Shown: positions 55,324 to 63,849 of the stretch, in pieces
Layout of the letters: every line of letters begins with the position of its first letter
How positions within the stretch are numbered: position 1 is the stretch's first letter
Assembly: GCF_000428485.1 (NCBI RefSeq)
Contig: NZ_AUAA01000002.1
Coordinates: forward strand, 1-64,000
Direction: 5' to 3'
DNA from: Epilithonimonas tenax DSM 16811
GTDB taxonomy: Bacteria; Bacteroidota; Bacteroidia; Flavobacteriales; Weeksellaceae
Length of the DNA: 64,000 nucleotides
The notes under the pieces: model-generated
Seen by the model: only the letters and a program-made list of their open reading frames with translations
What the model was told of the DNA's origin: nothing
Databases searched by the model: none
Made by a program: the position numbers and the translations under genes

Positions 55324-55382
55324 TACTATTTGATATTGCAAAGATATATTATAATATTAGTATTATGCAATACAAAGTAGTA
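55324..55382. promoter_or_regulatory. Imperfect palindrome, candidate operator for the receptor pair
   Basis: TACTATTTGATATTGCA (55324-55340) and TGCAATACAAAGTAGTA (55366-55382) are inverted copies matching at 14 of 17 positions, separated by 25 AT-rich bases. The left arm overlaps the -7 box of the receptor promoter. A dimeric repressor binding both arms would block transcription. The regulator is not in the window; a PadR or GntR type is only a guess. Confidence 0.5.
55339..55346 (-). promoter_or_regulatory. -7 box of the TonB receptor operon
   Basis: On the minus strand this reads TATCTTTG (TAnnTTTG), about 48 bases before the ATG at 55291. TTG 21 bases further upstream could be the -33 element. 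Confidence 0.6.
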
Positions 55383-55487
55383 AATAAAAATTGATTTTAG
55401 TTTTAACCAATTGATTGTCAATTATAAAAACTTCGTGCCGGTTTATAGATGAGACATGTGAAGATCAGATTTCATTACATCAAAATT

Positions 55488-55529
55488 GAAGAAAAATTAA
55501 AAAGCCTCTGCAAATTTTTGCAAAGGCTT
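55488..55529 (-). terminator. Terminator after the 2-hydroxyacid dehydrogenase gene
   Basis: On the minus strand AAGCCTTTGCAAA (55529-55517) pairs with TTTGCAGAGGCTT (55514-55502) with one mismatch, followed by TTTAATTTTTC. The hairpin stands about 215 bases after the dehydrogenase stop. In the 450 bases between that stop and the receptor start I see only this hairpin, the receptor promoter and the palindrome. Confidence 0.7.
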
Positions 55530-55742
55530 AAGTTCCTGATGGTTTGGATCGAACTGTTTTTTTTCGGATTTGAATTAAAATGTTAGTGATGGCCCGCAAT
55601 TCATAATCGATTGCAAGCACTTTATATTTCTTAGTGAAGTGGATGCCTTTTGTATATCCTAAAACGGTTAATTAGTCATATTCTTTATTTCACCTTGCGT
55701 TACATTAAACAAGATGAAGAATAGCAGATATTCCTTAAAATT

Positions 55743-56741
55743 TTAAATTAGAACCGCATTCTGATTTTCAAATGCCTCATTCTTTTCGAAGTGAGAAAGA
55801 CTGGAAAGGGTAGAAGTCGCAATCTGATGCAAAGCTTCTTCCGTGAAAAATGCCTGATGCGCCGTTACCAAAACATTGGGGAAACTCATCAGTCTTTGGA
55901 TCGTATCGTCCTCAATAATCGTATGAGAAAGATCGCGGAAAAATAATTTTTCTTCCTGTTCATAGACATCAATACCAAGATAACCGATGTGTTTGGATTT
56001 CAGGCCATCAATGACCGCTTTGGTATCTATCAAGCCGCCACGGCTGGTGTTGATAATCATTACATTTTCTTTCATTTTTGAGATAGATTCTCGGTTGATC
56101 AGATGATGCGTAGCATCCATTAGCGGACAATGGAGCGAGATAATATCAGACGCAGAAAGGAGTTTGTTCAACGTAACATATTCGATTCCGAGATCTTTAA
56201 GTTCTTGATTTTCTGTAATATCGTGAGCCAAAATTTTCGTTCCGAAACCTTTTGCAATTTTCGCAAATGCAGTTCCAATATTTCCAGTTCCAATCACACC
56301 AATTGTTTTCTGAAAAAGGTTGAAACCCATCAGTCCGTTCAGAGAAAAATTCTGTTCACGAACTCTATTGTAGGCTTTATGCGTTTTTCGGTTGAGTGTC
56401 AGGATCATGGCCATGGCGTGTTCTGCAACCGCTTCCGGAGAATAGGCGGGAACTCTGCAAACGCGCATTCCAAGTCGTTTTGCGACTTCCAGATCGACAT
56501 TGTTGAAACCGGCGCACCTCAAAGCAATATATTTCACACCTTTTTTGGAAAGCGACTCCAGAACTTCAGCGTTCAAAGTGTCATTCACAAAAGCGCAAAC
56601 GGCGTCGCAATGGTCAATCACATTCAGAATATGCGGGCCGAGATGGGTTTCGAAATAATCGAGTTCAAAATTAAAATCCTGATTGACTTTGTCAAAGAAT
56701 TCCTTATCGTAAGGTTTGCTGGAGAAGAAGGTCACTTTCAT
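55743..56741 (-). CDS. ldhA: D-isomer-specific 2-hydroxyacid dehydrogenase (D-lactate dehydrogenase-like)
   Basis: 332 residues. KTIGVIGTGNIGTAFAKIA is the NAD loop, NTSRGGLIDTKAVI carries the substrate arginine, DVYEQEEKLFF the glutamate and VTAHQAFFTEEAL the catalytic histidine. This set and the N-terminal MKVTFFSSKPYDKEFFDKVN fit NAD-dependent fermentative D-lactate dehydrogenases, which reduce pyruvate to D-lactate. Substrate range cannot be fixed by sequence. Gene stands alone, with 55 bases to the next gene upstream. Confidence 0.9.
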   Translation of the reverse strand: MKVTFFSSKPYDKEFFDKVNQDFNFELDYFETHLGPHILNVIDHCDAVCAFVNDTLNAEVLESLSKKGVKYIALRCAGFNNVDLEVAKRLGMRVCRVPAYSPEAVAEHAMAMILTLNRKTHKAYNRVREQNFSLNGLMGFNLFQKTIGVIGTGNIGTAFAKIAKGFGTKILAHDITENQELKDLGIEYVTLNKLLSASDIISLHCPLMDATHHLINRESISKMKENVMIINTSRGGLIDTKAVIDGLKSKHIGYLGIDVYEQEEKLFFRDLSHTIIEDDTIQRLMSFPNVLVTAHQAFFTEEALHQIATSTLSSLSHFEKNEAFENQNAVLI

Positions 56742-56796
56742 TCCTTAAAGTTAAGCAAATCAGTCACACAAAGATGTTTTTATGGATTGATTTTCA

Positions 56797-57138
56797 TCAT
56801 TCCTCCCGATTTTTTCGGAGTAGTTTTTTCTCTACCCAGATCGTTGCGAAAGGAAAAAAGGCAGCGCATAGAGCAAAAATAGAATCCTCATCATCCCAAG
56901 CATATATTTTTCTGACAGCAGGTAGAAAGATAAGGTAAAGCGTGAAAAAAAATCCGTGGATGCTCCCAATAGTACTGATATACACGATGGCGAAAATACT
57001 TTCCGGCTCAAGGCGAATCCAAACCATTGCTGTGAAAAGAAAAAACCACGAAATAGCTTCTGCCACGCAGATTTGTTTAAACCATTTGATGGTTTTTTCT
57101 TCGGGATATTTTAAGAAATATTTTTCGATGATGTTCAT
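56797..57138 (-). CDS. DUF3817 integral membrane protein
   Basis: 113 residues with three hydrophobic segments (ISWFFLFTAMVWIRL, SIHGFFFTLYLIFLPAV, FALCAAFFPFATIWVEKKLL). The polar pattern, with an N-terminal RY/WFKQ-like helix, a central GSIHG motif and a C-terminal PFATIWVEKK, is that of DUF3817 (YdzA-like). Function unknown in the family. It is not obviously tied to its neighbours. Confidence 0.8.
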   Translation of the reverse strand: MNIIEKYFLKYPEEKTIKWFKQICVAEAISWFFLFTAMVWIRLEPESIFAIVYISTIGSIHGFFFTLYLIFLPAVRKIYAWDDEDSIFALCAAFFPFATIWVEKKLLRKNREE

Positions 57139-57194
57139 TAGAGCAAAGATAAAAGAATAAATAGTAAAGAAATAGGATTACTGATCAAACTCAG

Positions 57195-57785
57195 TTATTT
57201 ATAAAAACTACTCCCATCCAGATATTCAAAAACTTCCGGTGGTAACATTGGTCTTGTGTTTTTGCCTTCTTTGATCATATTTCGGATCTCTGTGGCAGAC
57301 AGTTCTATGATTGGCGCATTGATCTGATGAATATTCTCATGTTTCAAATAATCTGCTTTTTTCTCTTCACCGAAAATTCTAGGATAAACGATAATCTGAT
57401 ATTTCTCAAGCAACAATTCGTGGTTTTTCCACTTATGAAGACTTCCCAGATTGTCTTCGCCCATGATTAATGAAAAAACAAAATCTGGATGTTTTTCTTT
57501 GAGATACGTCAAGGTATCAATTGTGTAACTAGGGACAGGAAGAGAAAATTCGACATTGGAAGCGCGCATTTTTGGGTAATTTTTAATCGCCAACTGAACC
57601 ATGTCCAAACGGTTGTGATCCTTGAGCAAAGATTTTTTGTCCTTAAAGGGATTCTGCGGACTCACCACAAACCACAGTTCTTCCATATCAGAATGCTCCA
57701 AGATATAATTCCCCAGGATCAAATGTCCAATATGAATGGGATTGAATGAGCCAAAAAAAAGGCCGATCTTCTTACGGTTTTCCAA
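57195..57785 (-). CDS. nadD: Nicotinate-nucleotide adenylyltransferase
   Basis: About 196 residues, forming deamido-NAD from NaMN and ATP. GLFFGSFNPIHIGH is the HxGH motif region, VVSPQNPFKDKKSLL the substrate loop, and ELSATEIRNMIKEG the ISSTxxR motif. No ATG precedes the conserved start. The TTG at 57809 is inside a -7 box, so TTG 57785 (giving LENRKKIGLFFGS) is preferred. It begins a single-gene unit upstream of the DUF3817 gene by 56 bases. Confidence 0.9.
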   Translation of the reverse strand: MENRKKIGLFFGSFNPIHIGHLILGNYILEHSDMEELWFVVSPQNPFKDKKSLLKDHNRLDMVQLAIKNYPKMRASNVEFSLPVPSYTIDTLTYLKEKHPDFVFSLIMGEDNLGSLHKWKNHELLLEKYQIIVYPRIFGEEKKADYLKHENIHQINAPIIELSATEIRNMIKEGKNTRPMLPPEVFEYLDGSSFYK

Positions 57786-57806
57786 ATTGATGAGGGTTTT
57801 GAACCT

Positions 57807-57814
57807 CAAATTTA
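57807..57814 (-). promoter_or_regulatory. -7 box of nadD
   Basis: On the minus strand TAAATTTG (TAnnTTTG), 22 bases before TTG 57785. It rules out the in-frame TTG at 57809, which forms the end of the box. Confidence 0.5.
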
Positions 57815-57827
57815 GAGAATTAAAATG

Positions 57828-58859
57828 TTAATCAGAAATCGCTTGGTTTTTATTTGCTTTCCAAATAAAGCCATCCAACAGATAATGCGTGAGTTGTGGA
57901 ACTGTAAGCAAAGGAACCAGAAGGTAGTGCCAGTTTTCAATGCTGATGCCAGATTCGAAATGTTCTTTCCAAACCAGTTTTTCCCAGGACAATTCTTCGA
58001 AAAAAGCAAATCCAATGATGATCAAAATAAAAAATACCAATCCAAATCCTGTTTTGAAGACCGAACGGCGCTTGAGTTCAGAGACAGATTTTCCTCTAAT
58101 TTCGCTCAGATAGATCAGCGCCATGTAAGGGATACCGTGCGAAATAACGTTGAGAAAAGTAAAGATCAAATCATTGTCAAAATAAATGATCCCAAAATAC
58201 CAAGATAGATAAGTACCCAAGAGAATGAGGTTTTTCGGTAAATTAAACTGTTTTGTTTTAAGAAATGAAACTGTGGTTTTCATCACGTAGATCAGCAAGA
58301 TCAAACCGTAAATGATCTGTGCGAGTTCCAGTAAAAATGGTACGTTCGGTATCCAACTGAATTCACCATCGATAAACCAATCAAACTTTCTCGGCGTCTG
58401 CGTCCAATAGATCATCGGAAAAATAGTGGCTGAGTAGATGGCAAATGTGTCGACCGTTTTTGAAAATCCTTTGGGTTCAAAACGGGAATACAGTCTAATA
58501 AAGCCGTATTGCTGACGGATAAAGTGAAAAACGGCCACCATAGCCAAACTGGACCAAAATATCAAATCTCCCAATCGGTAAAGCAAAATGCCAATAATCA
58601 AGCTGATAACAGGAATTGCCAAATACAATTGTTTCCGTTTTCTGAATTCTGAGCCTACAAAATACGTCTTGAAAAGTGTAGAATAGACGTGCGCAACATC
58701 TACAAAAACAATCAAAAAAAGCCATGTATAAAAGGAATAATGGTCTTCTATTCTGAGCAATAACCGTTGAAAAAACAAAACAATCAGCAATACCAAAAAC
58801 GGAGGCGAGAGCATGAAAATACCGTCTAATTTACCGTTGTGAATCCAGGGCTGTCTCAT
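57828..58859 (-). CDS. Polytopic membrane protein of unknown function with conserved-looking histidines
   Basis: 343 residues, with about eight to nine hydrophobic segments. Polar residues that look functional sit at or between them: DVAH (D54, H57), FHFIRQQYGFIRLYSRF (H112), VISHGIPYMA (H241) and THYLLDGFIWK (H325, D329). This spacing is reminiscent of membrane metalloenzymes, but I do not recognise the family. The gene starts where the flavin oxidoreductase gene ends (1-base overlap), so it is the last gene of the polyamine-type operon. Confidence 0.7.
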   Translation of the reverse strand: MRQPWIHNGKLDGIFMLSPPFLVLLIVLFFQRLLLRIEDHYSFYTWLFLIVFVDVAHVYSTLFKTYFVGSEFRKRKQLYLAIPVISLIIGILLYRLGDLIFWSSLAMVAVFHFIRQQYGFIRLYSRFEPKGFSKTVDTFAIYSATIFPMIYWTQTPRKFDWFIDGEFSWIPNVPFLLELAQIIYGLILLIYVMKTTVSFLKTKQFNLPKNLILLGTYLSWYFGIIYFDNDLIFTFLNVISHGIPYMALIYLSEIRGKSVSELKRRSVFKTGFGLVFFILIIIGFAFFEELSWEKLVWKEHFESGISIENWHYLLVPLLTVPQLTHYLLDGFIWKANKNQAISD

Positions 58860-60451
58860 TATTTGAACATTTCTTTTGCCGCATGGCGACCTTGGTGAAA
58901 AGCTTCCTCAAAAATAGAAATTCCGGAAAGGTCTGTGTGCGCAAAGAAAATTTTTCCGTCTATATTTTGCTGCGCTAATTTTTTTTCTTTCCCGAAAATA
59001 AAATCCGGAACAGGCGCGATCATCCCATGTCCTAATTTGTGAAAACGAATATCAATAATGAAATCTTCGATCTCCGGATGCGCGACTTTCAAATCATCCA
59101 AAACCAGTTTTTTCAGGGCTTCATCTTTCAGGTGGTATAATTTTTTCCTTGCTTTTTTGCAGTCGTCTGAAGAGAAACTTCTGTAATAAGTGATGACTTT
59201 TTCCCCGACAATCTGGTTGAGGTTCTGATGCTGATCGTTAATATAACCCAAACCTTCTGTGCCAAAGATCACATTGTCCCAAGCCAGTTCTTCGCCACCA
59301 CCAAATTCATTCTTCAGGGTCAAAGTCGCCAACAACCAAGGCACGTAATTGAAATTCTTCAATTTTCTGTCTTTGAAAATATATTGATTGACAAATTGTG
59401 GCGTTGCAAAAAGCACTTTTTCTGCACTGATTTTTTTCGAAATTTTAGCTTGATTATCAAAAACAAAAACTTCTACATTTTCCTCATTCCAATTCACATC
59501 ATAAACCAAATGTTGCGACAGATTTTTACCTTCCACAAACTTCGAAAGATGTTTTGCCAGTCGTGCATTTCCTTCTGGCCAAGTGAAAACCTGATCGTGG
59601 CGGTTGGTTGCCCAATTGTTTTTCCTTCCAGAGAAATAATGGATTCCGGCCCAGGCAGAAACGTATTTCATTCCCAAACCGTAATCGTCTTTGCAGGAAT
59701 AATCCATCAGCCAAAGTAATTCTGTGGATTTGAAATGATGACGGACAAGCCAATCCCAAAAAGTAATTTTATCTAAATCCTTGGCTGCATCGCTGGATTT
59801 TGAAATCGGAATATCAAACCAATACTTTCCGGTATTATCTTTTTTAAGGCGAAATTCATCCATTAATTTGAAAAAACGCTCGAATTCTTTTTTTGTTTTT
59901 ACTGAAATTCCGTTTTGTGGCACAAGGTCATTTTGCCATTCGTTTTTGAAAAATAAACGCTCTTCTTTTGGGAACGTCAGTTGTTCATCATCCAAGATTG
60001 GCAATCCATTTTCATCATCACCAAGATAGATGTTGCAGTCTTTCAGAAAATCAATTAAGTCCGGATCTTCTTTGTTGGGAATCGGAAGGTAATGCGCGCC
60101 GAGAGGAAATTTGGAGAATTTGTTCTCGCCGTTGGAAGCATTTCCTCCCAAATGATTTTCCATTTCTACCAGGAGAAAATCATTCTCATTATTTTTTTTA
60201 AAATACCGGCAAGCCGAAAGTCCCGAGATTCCGCTGCCTACAATGAGGAATTTGGTTTTGATTTCGTCCGAAGGTTTTGGGAAATCCTTCGCCCAAAGTT
60301 GGTGTCCCAAGACATCATTGGTCCCAGTGATCTTCAGTAATATTGTTTTTGTTTTCTGTTTGCAATACTGTAAAAAAGGCAACATAGCTCCAGCCCAAAA
60401 CAAAGTTGTGAGGAATGATTTTCTTGAAATAGGCTTGGATTTCTGAGACAC
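58859..60451 (-). CDS. Flavin-containing amine-oxidase-like protein
   Basis: 530 residues. FLIVGSGISGLSACRYF (68-84) is the FAD-binding Rossmann motif and LLVEMENHLGGNASNG the second FAD strand. LATLTLKNEFGGG and FFAHTDLSGISIFEEAFHQG near the C-terminus complete the amine-oxidase/phytoene-desaturase-like architecture. The N-terminus has SRKSFLTTLFWAGAMLPFLQYC, close to a Tat-type signal followed by a cysteine (C30), so it may be exported and tethered. The conserved lysine of monoamine oxidases is not identifiable. In this operon polyamines are the obvious candidate substrates, but this is inference. Confidence 0.75.
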   Translation of the reverse strand: MSQKSKPISRKSFLTTLFWAGAMLPFLQYCKQKTKTILLKITGTNDVLGHQLWAKDFPKPSDEIKTKFLIVGSGISGLSACRYFKKNNENDFLLVEMENHLGGNASNGENKFSKFPLGAHYLPIPNKEDPDLIDFLKDCNIYLGDDENGLPILDDEQLTFPKEERLFFKNEWQNDLVPQNGISVKTKKEFERFFKLMDEFRLKKDNTGKYWFDIPISKSSDAAKDLDKITFWDWLVRHHFKSTELLWLMDYSCKDDYGLGMKYVSAWAGIHYFSGRKNNWATNRHDQVFTWPEGNARLAKHLSKFVEGKNLSQHLVYDVNWNEENVEVFVFDNQAKISKKISAEKVLFATPQFVNQYIFKDRKLKNFNYVPWLLATLTLKNEFGGGEELAWDNVIFGTEGLGYINDQHQNLNQIVGEKVITYYRSFSSDDCKKARKKLYHLKDEALKKLVLDDLKVAHPEIEDFIIDIRFHKLGHGMIAPVPDFIFGKEKKLAQQNIDGKIFFAHTDLSGISIFEEAFHQGRHAAKEMFK

Positions 60452-60465
60452 TTATAAGATTTTAA

Positions 60466-61980
60466 TTACTGGACTTTTCCCCATTCTTCATCAAAATATC
60501 TTACCAAAACCTGATTGTCCAGACGGTTGACTTCCAGATTGTCAGCTTTCATATCCTTATCAAAGTGAGACATCTGCCGGAAATTATAATCGTAATATCT
60601 CAAGTTAGGAATTGTTCTGACGATTTTGTTATCAACCGGTGCAAATGAAGCGAGGCAAAATCCCCATTCTCCAAAACTAGGCACGTACGTGTGATAAGCG
60701 GTTGTAAAAGGGAAAATCTGATTAATGGTTTTATCAATGCACCAAAATGATTTCGGAGCGAAATAGGGCGATGTGGTTTGAACTACAATTATGGTGTCCG
60801 GCGTTGTGATTCTTTCCAGCTCTTTATAAAACTGAACAGAATATAATTTGCCCAAACTATAGTTGGAAGGATCCGGAAAATCGATGATGACAACGTCGTA
60901 TTTATTTTTGTTTTCCTTCACCCAGATGTAAGCGTCTTTATTAATCACTTTCAGTTTCGGGTTAGAAAGTGAACCGTGATTGAGCTGTTTCATCGTTTCA
61001 TTGTCACGGAAAAAATTGGTCATTTCGCCATCCAGATCTACCAATGTGATATGCTTGACCTCTTTATATTTCAGGATTTCCCGGACTGCAAAACCGTCGC
61101 CTCCGCCTAAAACCAAGACATTGGAAATAGACTTTGCTGTGGACATTGCCGGATGCACCAGAGCTTCGTGATAACGGTATTCATCAGCCGAAGAAAACTG
61201 AAGATTGTTGTTAAGATAAAGTCGGAAGTCCTTATTATTCCTCGTCAAAACAATTCTTTGATAAGGTGAATTGTTGGCGTAAACAATATTTTCGCCGTAC
61301 AGTTTCTCTTCAGAAAAGGCTAAAATCTTATCAGAAAAAATAAAAAGTATGAATAAAACGATGAAGGAAAAGATGGCTCTTATTTTTAAAAAAGTTGAGT
61401 TTTTGAGTTCTTTTTGAAGATAAAAAGTGAGGAAAATTGCAATCGAAATATTAATTAATCCAAAAAATAAAGGCGTGCGGACAATTCCTAAATGAGGAAT
61501 AAGAACCAACGGAAAAAGAATCGAAGCCAATAAAGCGCCAATGTAATCGAAGGCAAAAACATTGGAAACCAAATCTTTGAAAGCGACTTTGTCCTTGAGG
61601 ATATTCATCAGTAGAGGAATTTCCAAACCGACCAAACAACCTGTAAGAAAGACAAACAGATACAACACTGGCTCAAAATGCTGAAGCGTGTTGAACAATA
61701 TGAAAAGAACCACAGAGCTGATGCCGCCAACCAATCCTACCAGAATTTCTATTTCTACAAAGACATTCAGCAGGTTTTTATGGATGAATTTGGCCAAATA
61801 GGAACCTACACCCATCGAAAAAAGATAGACGCCGATGATAAAAGAAAACTGCTTTACAGAATCGCCCAACAGATAACTCGCCAGCGCGCCAGCTACCAAT
61901 TCGTAGATCAGGCCGCAAGTTGCAATCACAAATACGGAAAAGAGCAGAAGCAGTTCAAACGAGATCCGTTTTTTATCCAT
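60466..61980 (-). CDS. Membrane-anchored aminopropyltransferase (spermidine synthase-like)
   Basis: 504 residues. The first 215 residues hold about seven membrane helices (LLLFSVFVIATCGLIYEL, FSFIIGVYLFSMGVGSYL). The rest is a cytoplasmic spermidine-synthase fold with VLVLGGGDGFAVREIL (SAM loop, 292-296), LVDLDGEM (D315, D317), and DVVIIDFPDPSNYSLGKLYS as the catalytic acidic region. It moves the aminopropyl group of decarboxylated SAM to an amine. The SAM decarboxylase gene of the same operon is at the window end. Start overlaps the DUF350 gene by 8 bases. Confidence 0.88.
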   Translation of the reverse strand: MDKKRISFELLLLFSVFVIATCGLIYELVAGALASYLLGDSVKQFSFIIGVYLFSMGVGSYLAKFIHKNLLNVFVEIEILVGLVGGISSVVLFILFNTLQHFEPVLYLFVFLTGCLVGLEIPLLMNILKDKVAFKDLVSNVFAFDYIGALLASILFPLVLIPHLGIVRTPLFFGLINISIAIFLTFYLQKELKNSTFLKIRAIFSFIVLFILFIFSDKILAFSEEKLYGENIVYANNSPYQRIVLTRNNKDFRLYLNNNLQFSSADEYRYHEALVHPAMSTAKSISNVLVLGGGDGFAVREILKYKEVKHITLVDLDGEMTNFFRDNETMKQLNHGSLSNPKLKVINKDAYIWVKENKNKYDVVIIDFPDPSNYSLGKLYSVQFYKELERITTPDTIIVVQTTSPYFAPKSFWCIDKTINQIFPFTTAYHTYVPSFGEWGFCLASFAPVDNKIVRTIPNLRYYDYNFRQMSHFDKDMKADNLEVNRLDNQVLVRYFDEEWGKVQ

Positions 61981-62188
61981 GAATTGCTGCGCTGATAATG
62001 ATAGAAATCCCGATGATGAAGGCGCCCAAAATGATAGCCAACGCTATGTTGTTGTTTTTTGAGATCTCGTGCCAGGTTTTTTCAGGTGTCAGTTTTTCGA
62101 GGATCACGTAGCAAACCAACAAGATTGCTACGCCCAAAAAAGCGTACAATATGGAGTTGAGTATCGGCAAATAATTAAAATTTCCCAT
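61973..62188 (-). CDS. DUF350 membrane protein
   Basis: 71 residues with two hydrophobic segments (LNSILYAFLGVAILLVCYVI and IALAIILGAFIIGISIIISA) joined by the polar loop LEKLTPEKTWHEISKNNN. This is the DUF350/YjfL pattern, though half the usual two-repeat length. The family is often next to polyamine and DUF4178 genes. No function is known. Its end overlaps the next start by 8 bases. Confidence 0.85.
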   Translation of the reverse strand: MGNFNYLPILNSILYAFLGVAILLVCYVILEKLTPEKTWHEISKNNNIALAIILGAFIIGISIIISAAIHG

Positions 62189-62212
62189 AGTTTATAGTTT
62201 TAAGATTCAATT

Positions 62213-62407
62213 TTATTTATGATAAAATCTGTAGAATGATGTTCCATGTGATCGGCTGCTGGCGGTGCCATCTTTGTATTTTTCCGTGGTTGCGCAATCG
62301 CAAAATTGGTTGCCGGAATACGTGAGATACAGAAACCAACCTAGAAAAAATGTTCCTAGAAATATCAGTAACAGATTGTTTTTGAGGTAATGTGTGATTT
62401 TTTCCAT
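62213..62407 (-). CDS. Small membrane protein with a C-terminal polar tail
   Basis: 64 residues: one membrane helix (NNLLLIFLGTFFLGWFLYLTY), then GNQFCDCATTEKYKD with two cysteines, and a Ser/His-rich tail. It overlaps the stop of the DUF4178 gene by one base, so it is a real part of the transcript and not a random frame. Family unknown; the C-x-C pair could bind metal or be lipid-modified only if exported, for which there is no signal. Confidence 0.6.
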   Translation of the reverse strand: MEKITHYLKNNLLLIFLGTFFLGWFLYLTYSGNQFCDCATTEKYKDGTASSRSHGTSFYRFYHK

Positions 62408-63849
62408 CAGTTTGTAAGATCGTTAAACGGAGAGTAATTGCTATTTTCCCATTTTGCTTTGTCAAAAAGATATTTTCCCCAATAATTAAGAGCGACCAGC
62501 AGAGCCATAATGCCCAAAACAATTAAGTAATTCCAGAAGCTTACAGGTTCCCAGTAGGCCCGAATCCCAAAATTGGGATTGGAGGAATCTTTGTCTGGAA
62601 TGTTGGCAGAAAAATTCGGGTTTTTCAGTTTAAAATCTTTTGCCTGCTGGAGTTCTTCGTAAAGGATAGGATCATTGGTTTTTAGATTGCTTAGGTTATA
62701 AGCTGTTTTATCTGCCGTAGCAAGGATCATAACATCCACAAAACCATCACCTGTGTAAGTGTATGATTTCTGACCATCTGGCGAAAAGAATGTTTCTTGG
62801 GCGGACTGCTCAAAACCCTGTTTCTGGGCACTGACCGTAAAATGATACTTCCCGGGCGCCACGCCACAAAAATTGAATTCTTTTTCTGTGCCGCCTTCTG
62901 ACCAGCTTTCGCCATCTTCGAAGCCATGGTATTGTTCTATATCCTGAGACGTATATTCTATTTCGTTAGAGTTTTCATTGACGAGGCTTAATTCTACATT
63001 GGCCCAGGAATTATCTACGTTGGAAGCGAGTTTTACATTGAGGGGAGCCGAAGCGCCAGTGAGTTCAAATGATTTGGAAATCAATTCTTTGCCGCGCACA
63101 GAGTCGAATCTGATGTGGTCATTAAAAACCTCGTAATTGCTCCTGGAAATGGTGTTGTAAAATTGAAATAAACTGATGATCAGGGCCACCACTGCAAATA
63201 TATGTAAGAGCTGTCTTGGATTCACATAGTAAGGCTGAATAATCCCAAAGCCCGAATATGTGGGCATAGAAGAGGGTTTGAACTGTCGTTTTATTTCGTA
63301 TTTTGAGATGTGCTTCCCCCAGAAAAAATGCTTCTCGGCTCCCACTTCTTCCAGAGAGACCATTTCTGTTCCGTTGACAAATTCTTTGTAATGAGCCAGG
63401 GTGAATTTAATTTTATCTTCAAAAAAACCTGTTGCTGCTGCAATACTGTTGGGTGTAGACTCGTACCACCGGTATTTTTTGCCATTAAATTCCGCGTGGA
63501 ATTTGAATTCCGTGGCCGGTTTTTCCTTTGGTAACATAAAGACCCAATGTCCGTTGCTCTCGCTGAGGAATGCGTTATTTAGATTTTGATTCTTGAGGTA
63601 ATATTCCCGCCAGAAAACAGAACTTCCGTATTTTTTTACAACAATGGCAACAACGGTGTATTCGGTTCCATCGATTTTTCCTTTTTGACCAATGTCCAAA
63701 ACCACATTTTCAGTTGGCTTTTTGACATTCTTGATAATTTTCCCTTGCTCACTCAACATTGCGCAAGACTTGCAGATATAGCTCTCAATTGTAAAATCAA
63801 GTTCTAAAGTGTTTTCTGTTTTGCAACTTGGACAGATGTAATTCATCAT
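62407..63849 (-). CDS. DUF4178-domain membrane protein with N-terminal zinc ribbon
   Basis: 480 residues. C6-x2-C9 and C26-x2-C29 form a zinc ribbon. GQKGKIDGTEYTVVAIVVKK to YYLKNQNLNNAFLSESNGHW is a DUF4178 domain, and a second related segment follows to about 180. A membrane helix (LLHIFAVVALIISLFQFY) near 213-231 leads to a periplasmic beta-rich domain. A second helix (YLIVLGIMALLVALNYWG) is near the C-terminus. It is the first complete gene of the operon in this window. The stop of the preceding SAM decarboxylase gene overlaps its ATG. Function unknown; its domain partners suggest an envelope sensor or scaffold. Confidence 0.82.
   Translation of the reverse strand: MMNYICPSCKTENTLELDFTIESYICKSCAMLSEQGKIIKNVKKPTENVVLDIGQKGKIDGTEYTVVAIVVKKYGSSVFWREYYLKNQNLNNAFLSESNGHWVFMLPKEKPATEFKFHAEFNGKKYRWYESTPNSIAAATGFFEDKIKFTLAHYKEFVNGTEMVSLEEVGAEKHFFWGKHISKYEIKRQFKPSSMPTYSGFGIIQPYYVNPRQLLHIFAVVALIISLFQFYNTISRSNYEVFNDHIRFDSVRGKELISKSFELTGASAPLNVKLASNVDNSWANVELSLVNENSNEIEYTSQDIEQYHGFEDGESWSEGGTEKEFNFCGVAPGKYHFTVSAQKQGFEQSAQETFFSPDGQKSYTYTGDGFVDVMILATADKTAYNLSNLKTNDPILYEELQQAKDFKLKNPNFSANIPDKDSSNPNFGIRAYWEPVSFWNYLIVLGIMALLVALNYWGKYLFDKAKWENSNYSPFNDLTN

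Noticed and set aside
55529-55560. tRNA-like string (AGTTCGATCC on the minus strand) next to the hairpin at 55502-55529
   Set aside because: The flanking bases cannot form a T-stem, and no anticodon or acceptor arm is present.
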